From: Paenibacillus polysaccharolyticus
GTDB lineage: Bacteria; Bacillota; Bacilli; Paenibacillales; Paenibacillaceae
DNA: 64,000 nucleotides
Direction of reading: 5' to 3'
Assembly (NCBI RefSeq): GCF_900102085.1
Contig: NZ_FMVM01000017.1
Location: 119,448-183,447, forward strand
Shown here: one piece after another, positions 25,194-34,737 of the stretch
Position numbering within the stretch: the stretch's first letter is position 1
How the letters are laid out: each line of letters begins with the position of its first letter
Notes under the pieces: generated by a model
Told to the model about the DNA's origin: nothing
Database searches by the model: none
What the model saw: the letters and a program-made list of their open reading frames with translations, nothing else
Program-made: the position numbers and the translations under genes

Positions 25194-26492
25194 TTAGTTT
25201 AATTGTGCCTCAGCTTGTTTTTGTGCATCATTCAGAACGTCATCGATTGATTTACCGTTCAGGTATGCTTGCATTTCAACAACCAAGATATCTTCGATTG
25301 CATAAGTGTTGCTACCATAGTTTACTTTTGGAATTTCTTTTGTCCAGTTAGCGAAATCAGCGAAGATTTTTTGACCGCTGAAGAACTCGTCTGGTTTGTT
25401 GTATGCTTCACCATCAACAGCCGGCGTGTACGTACCGATTGCACCGATTTTAGTCAACAATTCTTGATACAACTCTTTGTCGGAACCGAAAGTTTTAGCC
25501 ATAAAATCAGCCGCTTGATCTGCACCAGGAACATCATTCATGATGTACCAAGAGCTACCACCCAAGTTGGATGCGTGTACAGAGTTTGCTTGACCAGCCA
25601 TTTTCGGCATTGGAGCTACAGCCCATTTACCGGATTGGGAAGCTTCTTGACGAACGGATGGTGAGAACCAGTTACCTGTAGGAATTGTTGCTACAGCACC
25701 GTTATTGGCGTTGGCAACGAATTGGCTCCAGTCGGAATGCAATTTAACAATGTTAGCATCCATCATTTTTTTGTATGTTTCGAACGCTTCTTTCAATGCA
25801 GGGTTGTTGTTCAGATCAGGTGTTTTACCATCTTCAGCTGTGTACCATTTACCTGCAGTTTGGATCATCATACGGATGATACCCAGGTCGTTCGGGTCAA
25901 GAGACAGAAGCTCTTTACCTGTTTTTGCTTTTACAGCTTCACCGATTTTGATGTAATCATCCCACGTGATATCTTGCAGGTCAGCAGCTTTGTAGCCTGC
26001 TTCTTCAAGCAAGTCTGTTCTGTAGTACAAACCAGCTACGCCGGAGTCAAACGGAATACCGTATTGTTTACCTTCGTAAGAAGTTGGTCCAATTTTATAC
26101 TCTGCAAAATCGGATGCTTTAATTGTTGAAGACAAATCTTTGAACGCATCTGGATAAGCGCTCAGGAAGCTTTGTGCACGATAGTCTTCAATCAGAACTA
26201 CGTTTGGCAGACCGCTGCTTGTTCCGGAGTTCAATCCAGTGTTCAGCTTCTGAATGATCGCATCTTGAGCATTTTCAATGATGTTGATTTTAAGATCAGG
26301 GTTTTCTTTTTGATAAATGGCTTTAGCTTGCTCCAGAGCAGCAACGTTAAATGCTTTATCCCAAGCCCAGATCGTAATTTCTTTTGCTTTCTCGCCGCCA
26401 CCACCGCTAGCAGCTTCTTTACCTCCACCGCCGGATGAACATGCGGACAACAGCAATACGGTTACGAGCATCAATACCCACATTTTTTTCAA
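25194..26492 (-). CDS. Sugar ABC transporter substrate-binding lipoprotein
   Basis: Extracellular lipid-anchored receptor of the importer, 432 residues. A signal peptide ends in the lipobox LLLSAC with the modified Cys at residue 18, then a Gly/Ser linker and a family-1 solute-binding domain (EITIWAWDKAFNVAALEQAKAIY). The start is taken as TTG at 26492 (MKKMWVLML) because GAAGGGGAG lies about nine bases upstream; the TTG at 26501 directly abuts it. It follows the yesN-yesM genes and a terminator, with two cre-like boxes in its upstream gap. Confidence 0.93.
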   Translation of the reverse strand: MKKMWVLMLVTVLLLSACSSGGGGKEAASGGGGEKAKEITIWAWDKAFNVAALEQAKAIYQKENPDLKINIIENAQDAIIQKLNTGLNSGTSSGLPNVVLIEDYRAQSFLSAYPDAFKDLSSTIKASDFAEYKIGPTSYEGKQYGIPFDSGVAGLYYRTDLLEEAGYKAADLQDITWDDYIKIGEAVKAKTGKELLSLDPNDLGIIRMMIQTAGKWYTAEDGKTPDLNNNPALKEAFETYKKMMDANIVKLHSDWSQFVANANNGAVATIPTGNWFSPSVRQEASQSGKWAVAPMPKMAGQANSVHASNLGGSSWYIMNDVPGADQAADFMAKTFGSDKELYQELLTKIGAIGTYTPAVDGEAYNKPDEFFSGQKIFADFANWTKEIPKVNYGSNTYAIEDILVVEMQAYLNGKSIDDVLNDAQKQAEAQLN

Positions 26493-26543
26493 AACATTCA
26501 ACTCCCCTTCGACCTCTTTGTTTGTAAATTTGTTTGCGTTTTC

Positions 26544-26558
26544 TGAAAGCGGTTGCTT
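26544..26558. promoter_or_regulatory. cre-like operator 1 upstream of the importer operon
   Basis: TGAAAGCGGTTGCTT matches the CcpA consensus TGNAANCGNWNNCA with one mismatch and shares the core GAAARCGGTTGC with a second copy about 110 bases further upstream. It could equally bind a local LacI-type regulator. Confidence 0.5.
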
Positions 26559-26651
26559 CCGATGTATTCATCTTATCATTCCCATTTCTCCATTCGTTAG
26601 TAAAAATTTTGTGCAGATTTGTCTTCTTATTGCCACAATGAAAACCTTTAC

Positions 26652-26665
26652 AGAAAACGGTTGCA
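26652..26665. promoter_or_regulatory. cre-like operator 2 upstream of the importer operon
   Basis: AGAAAACGGTTGCA repeats the core of the box at 26544. Apart from these boxes and the terminator at 26756, the 333-base gap between the lipoprotein and yesM genes shows no gene and no strong consensus promoter. Confidence 0.45.
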
Positions 26666-26755
26666 CTTAATTTGGTTTTTTGTACTTTCTTTTGATTTTG
26701 TACTATTTTGAGCTGAAAATTTTACAAATATGCAGTGAGTCCGTGATTTTGCATA

Positions 26756-26797
26756 TGAAAAACCCCTCATCTCCGGGGATCAGAAATGAAGGGTTGT
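26756..26797 (-). terminator. Terminator after yesM
   Basis: AACCCTTCAT pairs with ATGAGGGGTT on the minus strand and is followed by TTTC. It separates the two-component genes from the importer operon. Confidence 0.75.
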
Positions 26798-26825
26798 TGT
26801 ATTTTGAGACTTTTTGTTATCTTTT

Positions 26826-28595
26826 TCAACTCGTAATCAACGGCAACGTTACAGTGACTCTTGTCCCCTCGCCAACGTTGCTCATAATCGTCACACCATA
26901 AGGTGAGCCGTACAACAACTCAATTCGATCATGCACGTTTCGAATACCTATGCCACTGAACAGTTGACGATTATTTTTCGGATTGGGTAGTGCTCCTTCT
27001 ACATTAAGTCCTGCAATACCATCTCCATTATCCATGATCTCACACACTAATGATTCTCCCGCGCGGGAAACCATCACATGAATCGTGCCCGTTTCTTTTT
27101 TGATAAACCCATGGAAGAAGGCATTTTCGATAAAAGGCTGAATCACCAGCTTGGGAACCTGATAGTGTGTGCAGTCCGGAGCTACGTAAAAGGCCGCTTT
27201 GATCCGTCCTCCATAACGTACATGGTTGATGAAGACATAATTTTTCAGGTTCTCGACCTCTTGCTCTACCGTCACCGTTTCCCTCACATCACTGATCGTA
27301 TTTTGCAATAAACCAATCAGTGCATTAATCGTCTCGGCGGCCCGATCTTTATTGCCTTGTTGTACCAGAACTTTGACAGAAGCCAGGGTGTTATACAGGA
27401 AATGGGGATTAATCTGGCTCTGAAGCGCCGCAAGCTCAGCATTACGTTGTTCCCGTTGCGTCTGTACAAGCTGATCCACGTAATCATGCAATTCATCTAG
27501 CATGTAATTGTACGCATGACCTAACTGCCTGCTCTCATAACTGCCGCTGATCGGGATATAGTTATCCAGATCACTCTTCGTAATGTTGGACATCTGTTTG
27601 ACCAGTCTGCGTAGCGACTTCGTCATCTGACTCGTAATCAGGAACACCAGCAACAGAGCCGCAAACACAATCGCAGCACAGATCAATGCGACCGTCTTCA
27701 TATCAATGAGCTGTCCCATCGCAGATTCCTTATCCACGATGTTTACCATATACAAACGGTAAAATGGTAAATATTCAGATAATATGATGCTATCCTGCCC
27801 CATGACTCGTGCATTGATGTTTTTGGGTGCCGTTTCATTTATGGTTTCGGCATATGATAACAGTTCAGATTGAGTCGTGCCAATCCAGTCTTCCCGGTTA
27901 GAGGATACGATCTCCCCTTTTTCATTCATAATGACGACATCATTGCCCCGGCTTGTAAAATTGGCGTAGAACTGACGGAATGACTCTTCCCTCATCGTGA
28001 TATAAACCGTACCATAGATTTTGCTCCGCGTTCGATCCGTCAGCGCTTTTGTTGCAGAGATCATTCGCAATGTGCCCTCTTTGGTCTGGGCCTGGTAGTC
28101 ATCGAAGATCAGACGACTCGGTGACTCAGTCGCTGCCTTTGTGATCTGATCCTGTTTTAATTCGTCGGCTGTTTTCTGGATGTATGAGGGATTGGTCGAA
28201 AAACTTCGTCCATTTACCCCCGCGATCGTAATACCCACTTCATAAAACTCAATGATGGACTGAACCCGCTTCATCGTTTCCCGCATACTATAGTACGATT
28301 TGGACATGGTAACCGAATCCCCATCCCCATCCGATAGAAACCCTCGAATAGCCCCACTTTGGGCCACATTGTTCGTCACCGCAGCGATGGAGTCGTTAAA
28401 CGCATCAAAATTCGTTTTGATCTGGCTCAGCACCTTCGAATTCGTGATGCTGAACGTTTCAGTAAACAGATTGGTTGACATATGAATTGTTGTCCACAAT
28501 ATAAGCACTGACACCAGGACTATACTGACAACCATAACCAGAATTAGCTTGGGGAATAATCCGAGACGCGACAAGCCATTTTTCCACTTTTTCAT
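26826..28595 (-). CDS. Sensor histidine kinase, YesM family
   Basis: Membrane sensor of 589 residues that probably detects extracellular oligosaccharide and phosphorylates the partner response regulator. It has two membrane segments (about residues 15-37 and 290-312) around an extracellular dCache-like domain, a HAMP domain, and a short HisKA_7TM-type kinase core with His398 in NPHFLYNTLASV, QPFIENAFFHG and MDNGDGI, GIGIRN. The ATG at 28595 has only a weak site (GGATGAG). It starts 24 bases after the response-regulator gene. Confidence 0.93.
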   Translation of the reverse strand: MKKWKNGLSRLGLFPKLILVMVVSIVLVSVLILWTTIHMSTNLFTETFSITNSKVLSQIKTNFDAFNDSIAAVTNNVAQSGAIRGFLSDGDGDSVTMSKSYYSMRETMKRVQSIIEFYEVGITIAGVNGRSFSTNPSYIQKTADELKQDQITKAATESPSRLIFDDYQAQTKEGTLRMISATKALTDRTRSKIYGTVYITMREESFRQFYANFTSRGNDVVIMNEKGEIVSSNREDWIGTTQSELLSYAETINETAPKNINARVMGQDSIILSEYLPFYRLYMVNIVDKESAMGQLIDMKTVALICAAIVFAALLLVFLITSQMTKSLRRLVKQMSNITKSDLDNYIPISGSYESRQLGHAYNYMLDELHDYVDQLVQTQREQRNAELAALQSQINPHFLYNTLASVKVLVQQGNKDRAAETINALIGLLQNTISDVRETVTVEQEVENLKNYVFINHVRYGGRIKAAFYVAPDCTHYQVPKLVIQPFIENAFFHGFIKKETGTIHVMVSRAGESLVCEIMDNGDGIAGLNVEGALPNPKNNRQLFSGIGIRNVHDRIELLYGSPYGVTIMSNVGEGTRVTVTLPLITS

Positions 28596-28619
28596 GAAGT
28601 AATCTCATCCATTTCTATT

Positions 28620-30155
28620 TTAAGCCCAAAATTTACGCCGATAGCGACTTGGAGATAGTCCTGTGAATTTTTTGAACACTTTACAGAAGTAACTGTGATC
28701 TGAATACCCCACCATACTGCTAATTTCAGATATCGTGACATCATCCGATCGTAGCAATTCCTCCGCTTTCTCAATGCGAATCTTGTTCAGATATTCATTA
28801 AATCCTTCTTTTTTATGTGACGAGAAGTAACTGGATAGATACGACGGGTTAAAATGAAAATGTTTGGCCACTTCGGACAGCCCCAAGGGCTGGTCATAGT
28901 GCGCATGCATGTAATCCAGCAACATGGTCATATTCGGATCACTTCGTTTGCCTCCTGAACCGGAAACACATTCCTGAACCTCCGTCATGAATTGATCCAG
29001 AACCAGCATCACTTCGGTAAGCGTCGAGGCTCCATCCACATTTTTAAAATACGTATATTTACTCTCTTCAAGCCCCGCTGACTGCACATCCATATCTGCC
29101 AGGGTAATCGTGACATTGAAGATCAAGTTACCCAGAAATGATTTGATCTCGAACACATCAGCAATATAGTCTCTCCCAAGTGTCGCGGCATGTTCATGCA
29201 AATATTCTTTGGCTGTCTCCACCCGATTGCGTTTTACATGTTGCAAAAACATATTGACGTTGAATTGATACCCTGCAGGATGCATTGGCGGAAGCTCGCC
29301 ATCAATCAGAATTGCACGATTCGTATAATAGAAGCAAAACTCCATTAATTTAAGCAAGCGCTCGCGATAGATGTCTCCCATCTTTTCAAAAGAAAGAAAT
29401 CTCTCACTAAGCACCCACACCGGAGCATTCTGTCCTGCCCCTGCTTCCGCTGCCCATTCCCTGATCTGCTCAACCTTAGCTTCATCTTGCTCAGGTTTCA
29501 TGTTCAGCAACATAACAGACAATCGGCTTTCTGCTGGTAAAATAGCACATTCAATCTCAGGCAAGCGTTTTCGAACCTCAGCTTCAATCTGATCCTGATT
29601 TTTCAAACTACTTTCAGTAATCTGAAATGCGAGCAAGCGAAAAGCGCCTAACGGGAAGTTTTCCCGAATAACAGGCATTTCGTTGTCTTCGTCCAGCGTG
29701 AATCCGGATAACATTTTCTCCATTAATTGACCAAGCCGCCAGCCATCATGGGATGGCTCGTATTGAAGCTCCGGTATTTTGCCGGCCGTACGTCTTAACA
29801 CTTCCAGAAGTTCATTCGTATCCAGCTTGGGCTTCAATATGTAATCTGCCGCTCCATGCTGCAATGTAGATCGAACATATTCGAATTCACTGAAACTGCT
29901 CAGCACAATGACCTCAATATGCGGATAACCCGCTTTGAGTGTACGAACAAAAGTTTCACCGTCCATAACAGGCATCACGATGTCGGTAATGACGATATCC
30001 GGTTTTAACAACTCCACCTGTTGCAGACCTTCTTCGCCATTGGATGCTTCCCCTACAATATTAAATCCTTCTGCTTCCCAGTTCATGTGGTGCTTAATAC
30101 CCTGTCTAACCAGAAATTCATCGTCAACAATCAGCACCTTGCACAACCGGTTCAT
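28620..30155 (-). CDS. Response regulator with AraC output domain, YesN family
   Basis: DNA-binding partner of the YesM kinase, 511 residues. The receiver domain (1-120) has the acidic pair in LIVDDEFLVRQG, phospho-acceptor Asp58 in VITDIVMPVMDGE and Lys in YILKPK. A long middle helical region leads to a C-terminal AraC-type double helix-turn-helix (LSEVAKHFHFNPSYLSSYF and SSMVGYSDHSYFCKVFKKFTG). The ATG at 30155 follows AGGGGGGTCGCGATC. A perfect cre site lies about 85 bases upstream. It most likely activates the importer-lacZ operon and perhaps the GH74 gene next door. Confidence 0.93.
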   Translation of the reverse strand: MNRLCKVLIVDDEFLVRQGIKHHMNWEAEGFNIVGEASNGEEGLQQVELLKPDIVITDIVMPVMDGETFVRTLKAGYPHIEVIVLSSFSEFEYVRSTLQHGAADYILKPKLDTNELLEVLRRTAGKIPELQYEPSHDGWRLGQLMEKMLSGFTLDEDNEMPVIRENFPLGAFRLLAFQITESSLKNQDQIEAEVRKRLPEIECAILPAESRLSVMLLNMKPEQDEAKVEQIREWAAEAGAGQNAPVWVLSERFLSFEKMGDIYRERLLKLMEFCFYYTNRAILIDGELPPMHPAGYQFNVNMFLQHVKRNRVETAKEYLHEHAATLGRDYIADVFEIKSFLGNLIFNVTITLADMDVQSAGLEESKYTYFKNVDGASTLTEVMLVLDQFMTEVQECVSGSGGKRSDPNMTMLLDYMHAHYDQPLGLSEVAKHFHFNPSYLSSYFSSHKKEGFNEYLNKIRIEKAEELLRSDDVTISEISSMVGYSDHSYFCKVFKKFTGLSPSRYRRKFWA

Positions 30156-30235
30156 GATCGCGACCCCCCTGTCTCTTCTATCACTCTATATCTATACCGT
30201 TTAACCCTCTATATGTTGGTTATTGAAGTTGTTCT

Positions 30236-30249
30236 TGTTAGCGGTTACA
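30236..30249. promoter_or_regulatory. CcpA site (cre) in the yesN promoter region
   Basis: On the minus strand TGTAACCGCTAACA matches the cre consensus TGWAANCGNTNWCA at every position. A -10 TATAAT (30255-30260) lies just upstream, so bound CcpA would sit at or after the transcription start and repress. Confidence 0.75.
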
Positions 30250-30338
30250 TGAACATTATAATAATCGTACATATTGTTATATCTTAAATCCTATGTTTAA
30301 GCAATAGTAACTACTTATAGTTTACACTATATTTCGAC

Positions 30339-30396
30339 AAAACAAGAAGTCCCAAAAACGCCACGACCTACTCAGGCATCTTGAGACCTCTTGTTC
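30339..30396 (-). terminator. Putative terminator after the GH74 gene
   Basis: AACAAGA-gg-TC pairs with GGGAC-t-TCTTGTT across a long loop, followed by TTGTCG. A weaker inner stem TCTCA/TGAG is present. The T run is short. Confidence 0.45.
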
Positions 30397-30431
30397 ATTA
30401 TTATTTTCTCAATTCAATCATGAACCGAATG

Positions 30432-33400
30432 TTACGGCTCCATTCCCCATTCAAGTTGACCCGCAACATATCCAGTTACTTTGGACCAGTCAGCATAAGA
30501 GGTATGCGTTCCTTCAAAGGAGTAATCATCCGTTTGAGTGTAATTGGTCCAATTGTCTTTGGAAAAGCGAGTCTGGATTTCCGTGCTCTGTCCTGCGTTT
30601 AACGTTCCCGCAGTTGCCTTGAATCCAACCTCTAACACATGATCCGCTCCTGGCAACGCAGGATTAATGGAACTGAACGTACCGGTAACATTGGCACTTC
30701 CCACAGCAGCCCAATCGCAGAAGAAATTTTGAGGTTGACTACCGTCAATCGTATAGTAATATCGAATTTTCACATCGGACAGATGTAGTGGAGTTGTACC
30801 GGTATTGGTCAGTCTGAATTTGGGAGTGATGGAACTGCCCGTAGCTGCCGTTGTTCCATTGTACATCTCGATACGAATTGTTCCACCTGGGATGACCACA
30901 GTTGTATCCTTAACGGTCAGGTTCAGCACCGCAGGGTTGCCTGCACTGAACTGAAAAGTTAACACAGCTGCACCTTTAGACAATGTGGCTAAATAATTTT
31001 TGGACAGCACAACCTGATTACCCGCAACGGTATAGTCGGTTCCGGCTACAAGTATCGCGTTTCCGTTGCGAATAGAGGTCAGTGTATTGCCATTAAGTGT
31101 TAACGTGACAGGAATATTGGCCTGATGATCCACATTCAGATCAAATTGAGCCGTTACCGGGGTGATGGTCGAATTAGGTACTGTAGGTGTGCCCCCATTG
31201 CCATTAACCGGGTCCGCATAGAGTATTCCGCGTCCGTTGGTACCTAGATATACTCTGCCATAAATACGTGGGTCACCTGTAATTGTGGTCACACGGGCGT
31301 ACTGATGCTGATCATCGTTAATTCGCACCCAGTTCGTGCCACCATCATCAGAACGGAAAAATCCGCGAGTCCCATCAATCTGTGCAACGGCATACAAAGC
31401 GACAACACTCTGCCCAGGAGCTGCTTTACCAAAACCGATGCTGTCCGCTTCTTCTACATTGGCGAGCTTCGTAAAGGTCGCTCCAGAATCTGTTGAGTGC
31501 CACAAGCCGTAGGGCCCTTCTTCTTCATTGCCTCCAGCAAACCACAGTTCTCCTTCCACACCTGGCACAGCGTCGAGGTCTGAATTACCTGAGGCAGGAA
31601 GCCCAGTAGCTGGAGATACAGTGAACGATGCTCCACCATTAACACTGACGTAAATTTTCCCTGCAGCGAAGCCATAGAACTTGTTCGGGTTAACTCTGTC
31701 GGAAATGACTTTGGCACCTGCTGGTATGCCCGTACTTGCCGTCCAGGAATTACCGCCTACAGAGTGGAATACCCCGCGATCCGATGTGCTCCAGACCAGA
31801 CGGTTTCCTGTCGCCGAGATGGCGACGGTTCCGCCTCCGGCAGTACCTGACGGCTCTGCGCTTGCTTTATACCACGTTTTTCCTCCGTCGCTGGATAAAC
31901 CAATGGATCTCGCATTGGGATCAACCGTGTAATCTGCTTTCCCCACCCGTACCATGGTGTTTGGGCTCAATTCGGCAAAATCAATACTCTCTGTTGAAGG
32001 ATAATTCGGATTCGTAAACATCGTTGCTGGAGCTTTGGTGAGATCATCATGACGGAACCCGGCAACATCACCGAGTGCACTAAGCAGATTCGCTCCGCTT
32101 GGCGGGCTAATCAAATCCATGACATTGGTTTCTTCAATGCCTTTGGCCATAACGGAAATGTTAATTTTCTTATCCTCGTCCCAATCCGTCAGATTGTTGG
32201 TTCCGTAGATGGTTGCCCCCGTTCCATACATCAATCGGTCGGAATCAAACGGATCAATCTCCAGAGCAGCAATCATCCAGCCCAGCTTAGGCGAAATTTC
32301 CGGCGGTGCAGGATTCACACCGAAGGTTAACCAAGGCGCCGCGGAAATATCCTGCGTATATCTGAATTTTCGGTCAGGATACCCTTCAAAGTCCCATATT
32401 CGTGTCCAGGTATCTCCACCATCTTTACTACGGAACAGAATAGCATCAGGCCACCAGGAATTCAGCGTTGCGACCATTATCGTTCCAGGCTCCTGTGCAT
32501 CAATAGCCAAGCCGCCATAACCATAATAGTTATCCGAACTGCTGCTCGGAACTGGGCTGATGTTCTTCCATACTCCGGTTGCTGTGTTTAGCTTCCAGAC
32601 ATCCCCTTTCGTTCCGTCGTAGGGTCCCGCACCATTACTGTAGGTAATATACAAACTTCCATCTACGTCCATTTTCCCATGATGAGGCAGATAACCCGTA
32701 GGTTGTCCGGGAACAGCAGTCCAGGTCAAGCCGCCGTCGGTACTGCGATAGATGCTTTCACTTTTATCAGCTACGCCGACATAAATGGTTTGTGAAGCCT
32801 GTCCCGCAGAGCCGCTTGTTTCATCAAAAGTAATCCAGGCGAGACCTATAATGTCACTTGTGTATTCATTAGCAGGGTTCTCAACATAGTTACCCGGATT
32901 CGGAAAACTGGTTACTTCACTCCAGGTTACGCCAGAATCTGTACTTTTCCATAATCCGTTACCACTGCGGGCTCCGAAATACAATATGCTGTTATCATTC
33001 GGGTCCACAACCAGACGCTCACCCATGGAACGTCCGGGCATGTTTCCCCCTACCTTGAAGGGTAGCTCGGTTTTCTCCCACGTATCTCCGCGATCCGTGG
33101 AACGGAAGATATATCCGTTGTCCTTCACCCATGAGTTCGTATACGTCCCTACAGCCATGTACACCCGATCTGGATCAACAGGGTCGGAGGCGAGCGCATC
33201 TACCCCGTTATTGTTCCAGTCGTCCCAGCCTACAAAGTCAGTAAGCGGAGTCCAGCTACTATCCACCGGATTCCAGCGATAAGCTCCACCTATATCAGTG
33301 CGCGCATAGATCAAGTCCTTTTCAGATTCATTAAAGATAATGCCGGGTATAAAACCTCCGCCTCCGCCAGTAACGACGCTTTTCCATTCGTAGGCCTCAC

Positions 33401-33506
33401 TCGGCGCAGCCTCTGAAGTTCCTGCCATCCCCAGACCACCCAGTGAAGCCGTAACAATAGCCACACTTAAACTCAGGATTCGTAACTTGCTCATCCACCT
33501 TTTCAT
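30432..33506 (-). CDS. Secreted GH74 xyloglucanase with X2 and CBM3 modules
   Basis: Extracellular endo-xyloglucanase of 1024 residues. A signal peptide (cleavage probably after SEAAPSEA, near residue 33-37) is followed by a two-propeller GH74 domain (to about residue 765) rich in sialidase-type Asp-box repeats (STDRGDTW, STDSGVTW, SKDGGDTW, SSDGGKTW) and the family motif ARTDIGGAYRW. A CBM_X2 module (about 775-865) and a C-terminal cellulose-binding CBM3 (about 872-1024) follow. The ATG at 33506 has GGAGGAG upstream. It likely releases xyloglucan oligosaccharides for the nearby importer. Upstream lies a cre site. Confidence 0.95.
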   Translation of the reverse strand: MKRWMSKLRILSLSVAIVTASLGGLGMAGTSEAAPSEAYEWKSVVTGGGGGFIPGIIFNESEKDLIYARTDIGGAYRWNPVDSSWTPLTDFVGWDDWNNNGVDALASDPVDPDRVYMAVGTYTNSWVKDNGYIFRSTDRGDTWEKTELPFKVGGNMPGRSMGERLVVDPNDNSILYFGARSGNGLWKSTDSGVTWSEVTSFPNPGNYVENPANEYTSDIIGLAWITFDETSGSAGQASQTIYVGVADKSESIYRSTDGGLTWTAVPGQPTGYLPHHGKMDVDGSLYITYSNGAGPYDGTKGDVWKLNTATGVWKNISPVPSSSSDNYYGYGGLAIDAQEPGTIMVATLNSWWPDAILFRSKDGGDTWTRIWDFEGYPDRKFRYTQDISAAPWLTFGVNPAPPEISPKLGWMIAALEIDPFDSDRLMYGTGATIYGTNNLTDWDEDKKINISVMAKGIEETNVMDLISPPSGANLLSALGDVAGFRHDDLTKAPATMFTNPNYPSTESIDFAELSPNTMVRVGKADYTVDPNARSIGLSSDGGKTWYKASAEPSGTAGGGTVAISATGNRLVWSTSDRGVFHSVGGNSWTASTGIPAGAKVISDRVNPNKFYGFAAGKIYVSVNGGASFTVSPATGLPASGNSDLDAVPGVEGELWFAGGNEEEGPYGLWHSTDSGATFTKLANVEEADSIGFGKAAPGQSVVALYAVAQIDGTRGFFRSDDGGTNWVRINDDQHQYARVTTITGDPRIYGRVYLGTNGRGILYADPVNGNGGTPTVPNSTITPVTAQFDLNVDHQANIPVTLTLNGNTLTSIRNGNAILVAGTDYTVAGNQVVLSKNYLATLSKGAAVLTFQFSAGNPAVLNLTVKDTTVVIPGGTIRIEMYNGTTAATGSSITPKFRLTNTGTTPLHLSDVKIRYYYTIDGSQPQNFFCDWAAVGSANVTGTFSSINPALPGADHVLEVGFKATAGTLNAGQSTEIQTRFSKDNWTNYTQTDDYSFEGTHTSYADWSKVTGYVAGQLEWGMEP

Positions 33507-33642
33507 CTCAACTACTCCTCCTTTTCGCGTTTGTACATTTTGGCAATTCGTTCTATCCCCGCTGTCTCACCTGCTGATGATGGCGTATCAGACGAATCCA
33601 TACCTTCTCCCTTAGAGGAGATCCACCTCCCTTCAATTTGTG

Positions 33643-33656
33643 GTTAAGCGCTTACA
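33643..33656. promoter_or_regulatory. CcpA site (cre) upstream of the xyloglucanase gene
   Basis: GTTAAGCGCTTACA differs from the ideal palindrome TGTAAGCGCTTACA at two of 14 positions. It lies about 140 bases before the start codon. The rest of the 335-base gap is AT-rich and holds the terminator of the SMP-30 operon but no gene. Confidence 0.65.
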
Positions 33657-33780
33657 AAATTTTTCGAACGCCACCACAAAATGGATAATACTTTCAATAA
33701 TAACATTCGATAGAAAACGTTTTTCCCCTCTGTGTAAATATCCACTTTTCAAAAAAAATTTGTAATCCTCTGGTAAAATA

Positions 33781-33807
33781 AAAAAAGATGCTGTTCACAC
33801 AGCACCT
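33781..33807 (-). terminator. Terminator after the SMP-30 operon
   Basis: GGTGCTGT-gtga-ACAGCATC on the minus strand is followed by TTTTTTT. Confidence 0.88.
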
Positions 33808-33841
33808 TTAAATCCACTATGATTTTTCCTGCTCACTTTGC

Positions 33842-34723
33842 TTACGCTTTTCGTCCGTAGACATGTGTTTCCTGCCCTTTAACACCCGGCTTAACGACAA
33901 ATAATGCACCTGCTTGCGGCGTTTCCTGCAAGCGCTCTTCCTTAATTCCTATACGTGCAGTAGTAATATATAAATCTTCGAGATCCGGGCCGCCAAAACA
34001 ACAGGAAGTCACCTGATCTGCAGGCACTTCGATCTGCTGTAACAGTTCCCCTGTCTCCGGGTTCCAGCGGGTGACTCTTCCTCCACCCCAATGGGCAACC
34101 CACAGCATACCTTCAGCATCCACAGTCATGCCGTCCGGGAATCCCATGTCTTCCGGCACTGAGATGATACTCATCCGATTGGAGATCGTACCCGAGGCCA
34201 GATCAAAATCAAAACGATCCACGGAACGTGTCGGCGTATCGATGTAATACATGAGCTCACGATTCGGGCTCCAACCCAGACCGTTGGAGGTGGATACTTG
34301 TTGCACCATATTGCGTACAGGCTTCCCTTCCTCCAGACAATATAATGATCCAGCCTTTTGTTCGTTGTTCAGGCTCATCGTACCGGCCCAAAAACGTCCG
34401 TATGCATCACATTTTCCATCATTGAACCGATTGGTAGATTTGTCTTGTTCAGGGTCCGCGATCGCTTGCTTCTCACCCGTGAGCAGATGATATGTATAGA
34501 AGCCGCTTCGGAGTGCAACGATCACTTCATCCCCACGATAGGGCACCACCGCTCCGACATGTTCACCCACATCATAAGCCTGATCCTCACCTGTCTCGGG
34601 ATCGTATGCATGTACTTTAAACCCTTCAATATCTACCCATAACAAACGACTATTTTCCGCATCCCAGCTTGGTCCTTCTCCCAATTGTGCTGGTGTATCC
34701 ACAACTACAGTTACATGACTCAT
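33842..34723 (-). CDS. SMP-30/gluconolactonase family protein
   Basis: Six-bladed beta-propeller lactonase of 293 residues, expected to hydrolyse sugar lactones with a divalent metal. Family metal and active-site residues appear in LGEGPSWD (Glu), RFNDGKCDAYGRFWAGTM (Asn/Asp), STSNGLGWSPN and FPDGMTVD. The ATG at 34723 follows AAGGAGCGATAAT. It begins 14 bases after the esterase gene in a three-gene operon, suggesting a role in oxidative or lactone steps of pentose/hexose breakdown; the exact lactone cannot be deduced. Confidence 0.88.
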   Translation of the reverse strand: MSHVTVVVDTPAQLGEGPSWDAENSRLLWVDIEGFKVHAYDPETGEDQAYDVGEHVGAVVPYRGDEVIVALRSGFYTYHLLTGEKQAIADPEQDKSTNRFNDGKCDAYGRFWAGTMSLNNEQKAGSLYCLEEGKPVRNMVQQVSTSNGLGWSPNRELMYYIDTPTRSVDRFDFDLASGTISNRMSIISVPEDMGFPDGMTVDAEGMLWVAHWGGGRVTRWNPETGELLQQIEVPADQVTSCCFGGPDLEDLYITTARIGIKEERLQETPQAGALFVVKPGVKGQETHVYGRKA

Positions 34724-34737
34724 ATTATCGCTCCTTC

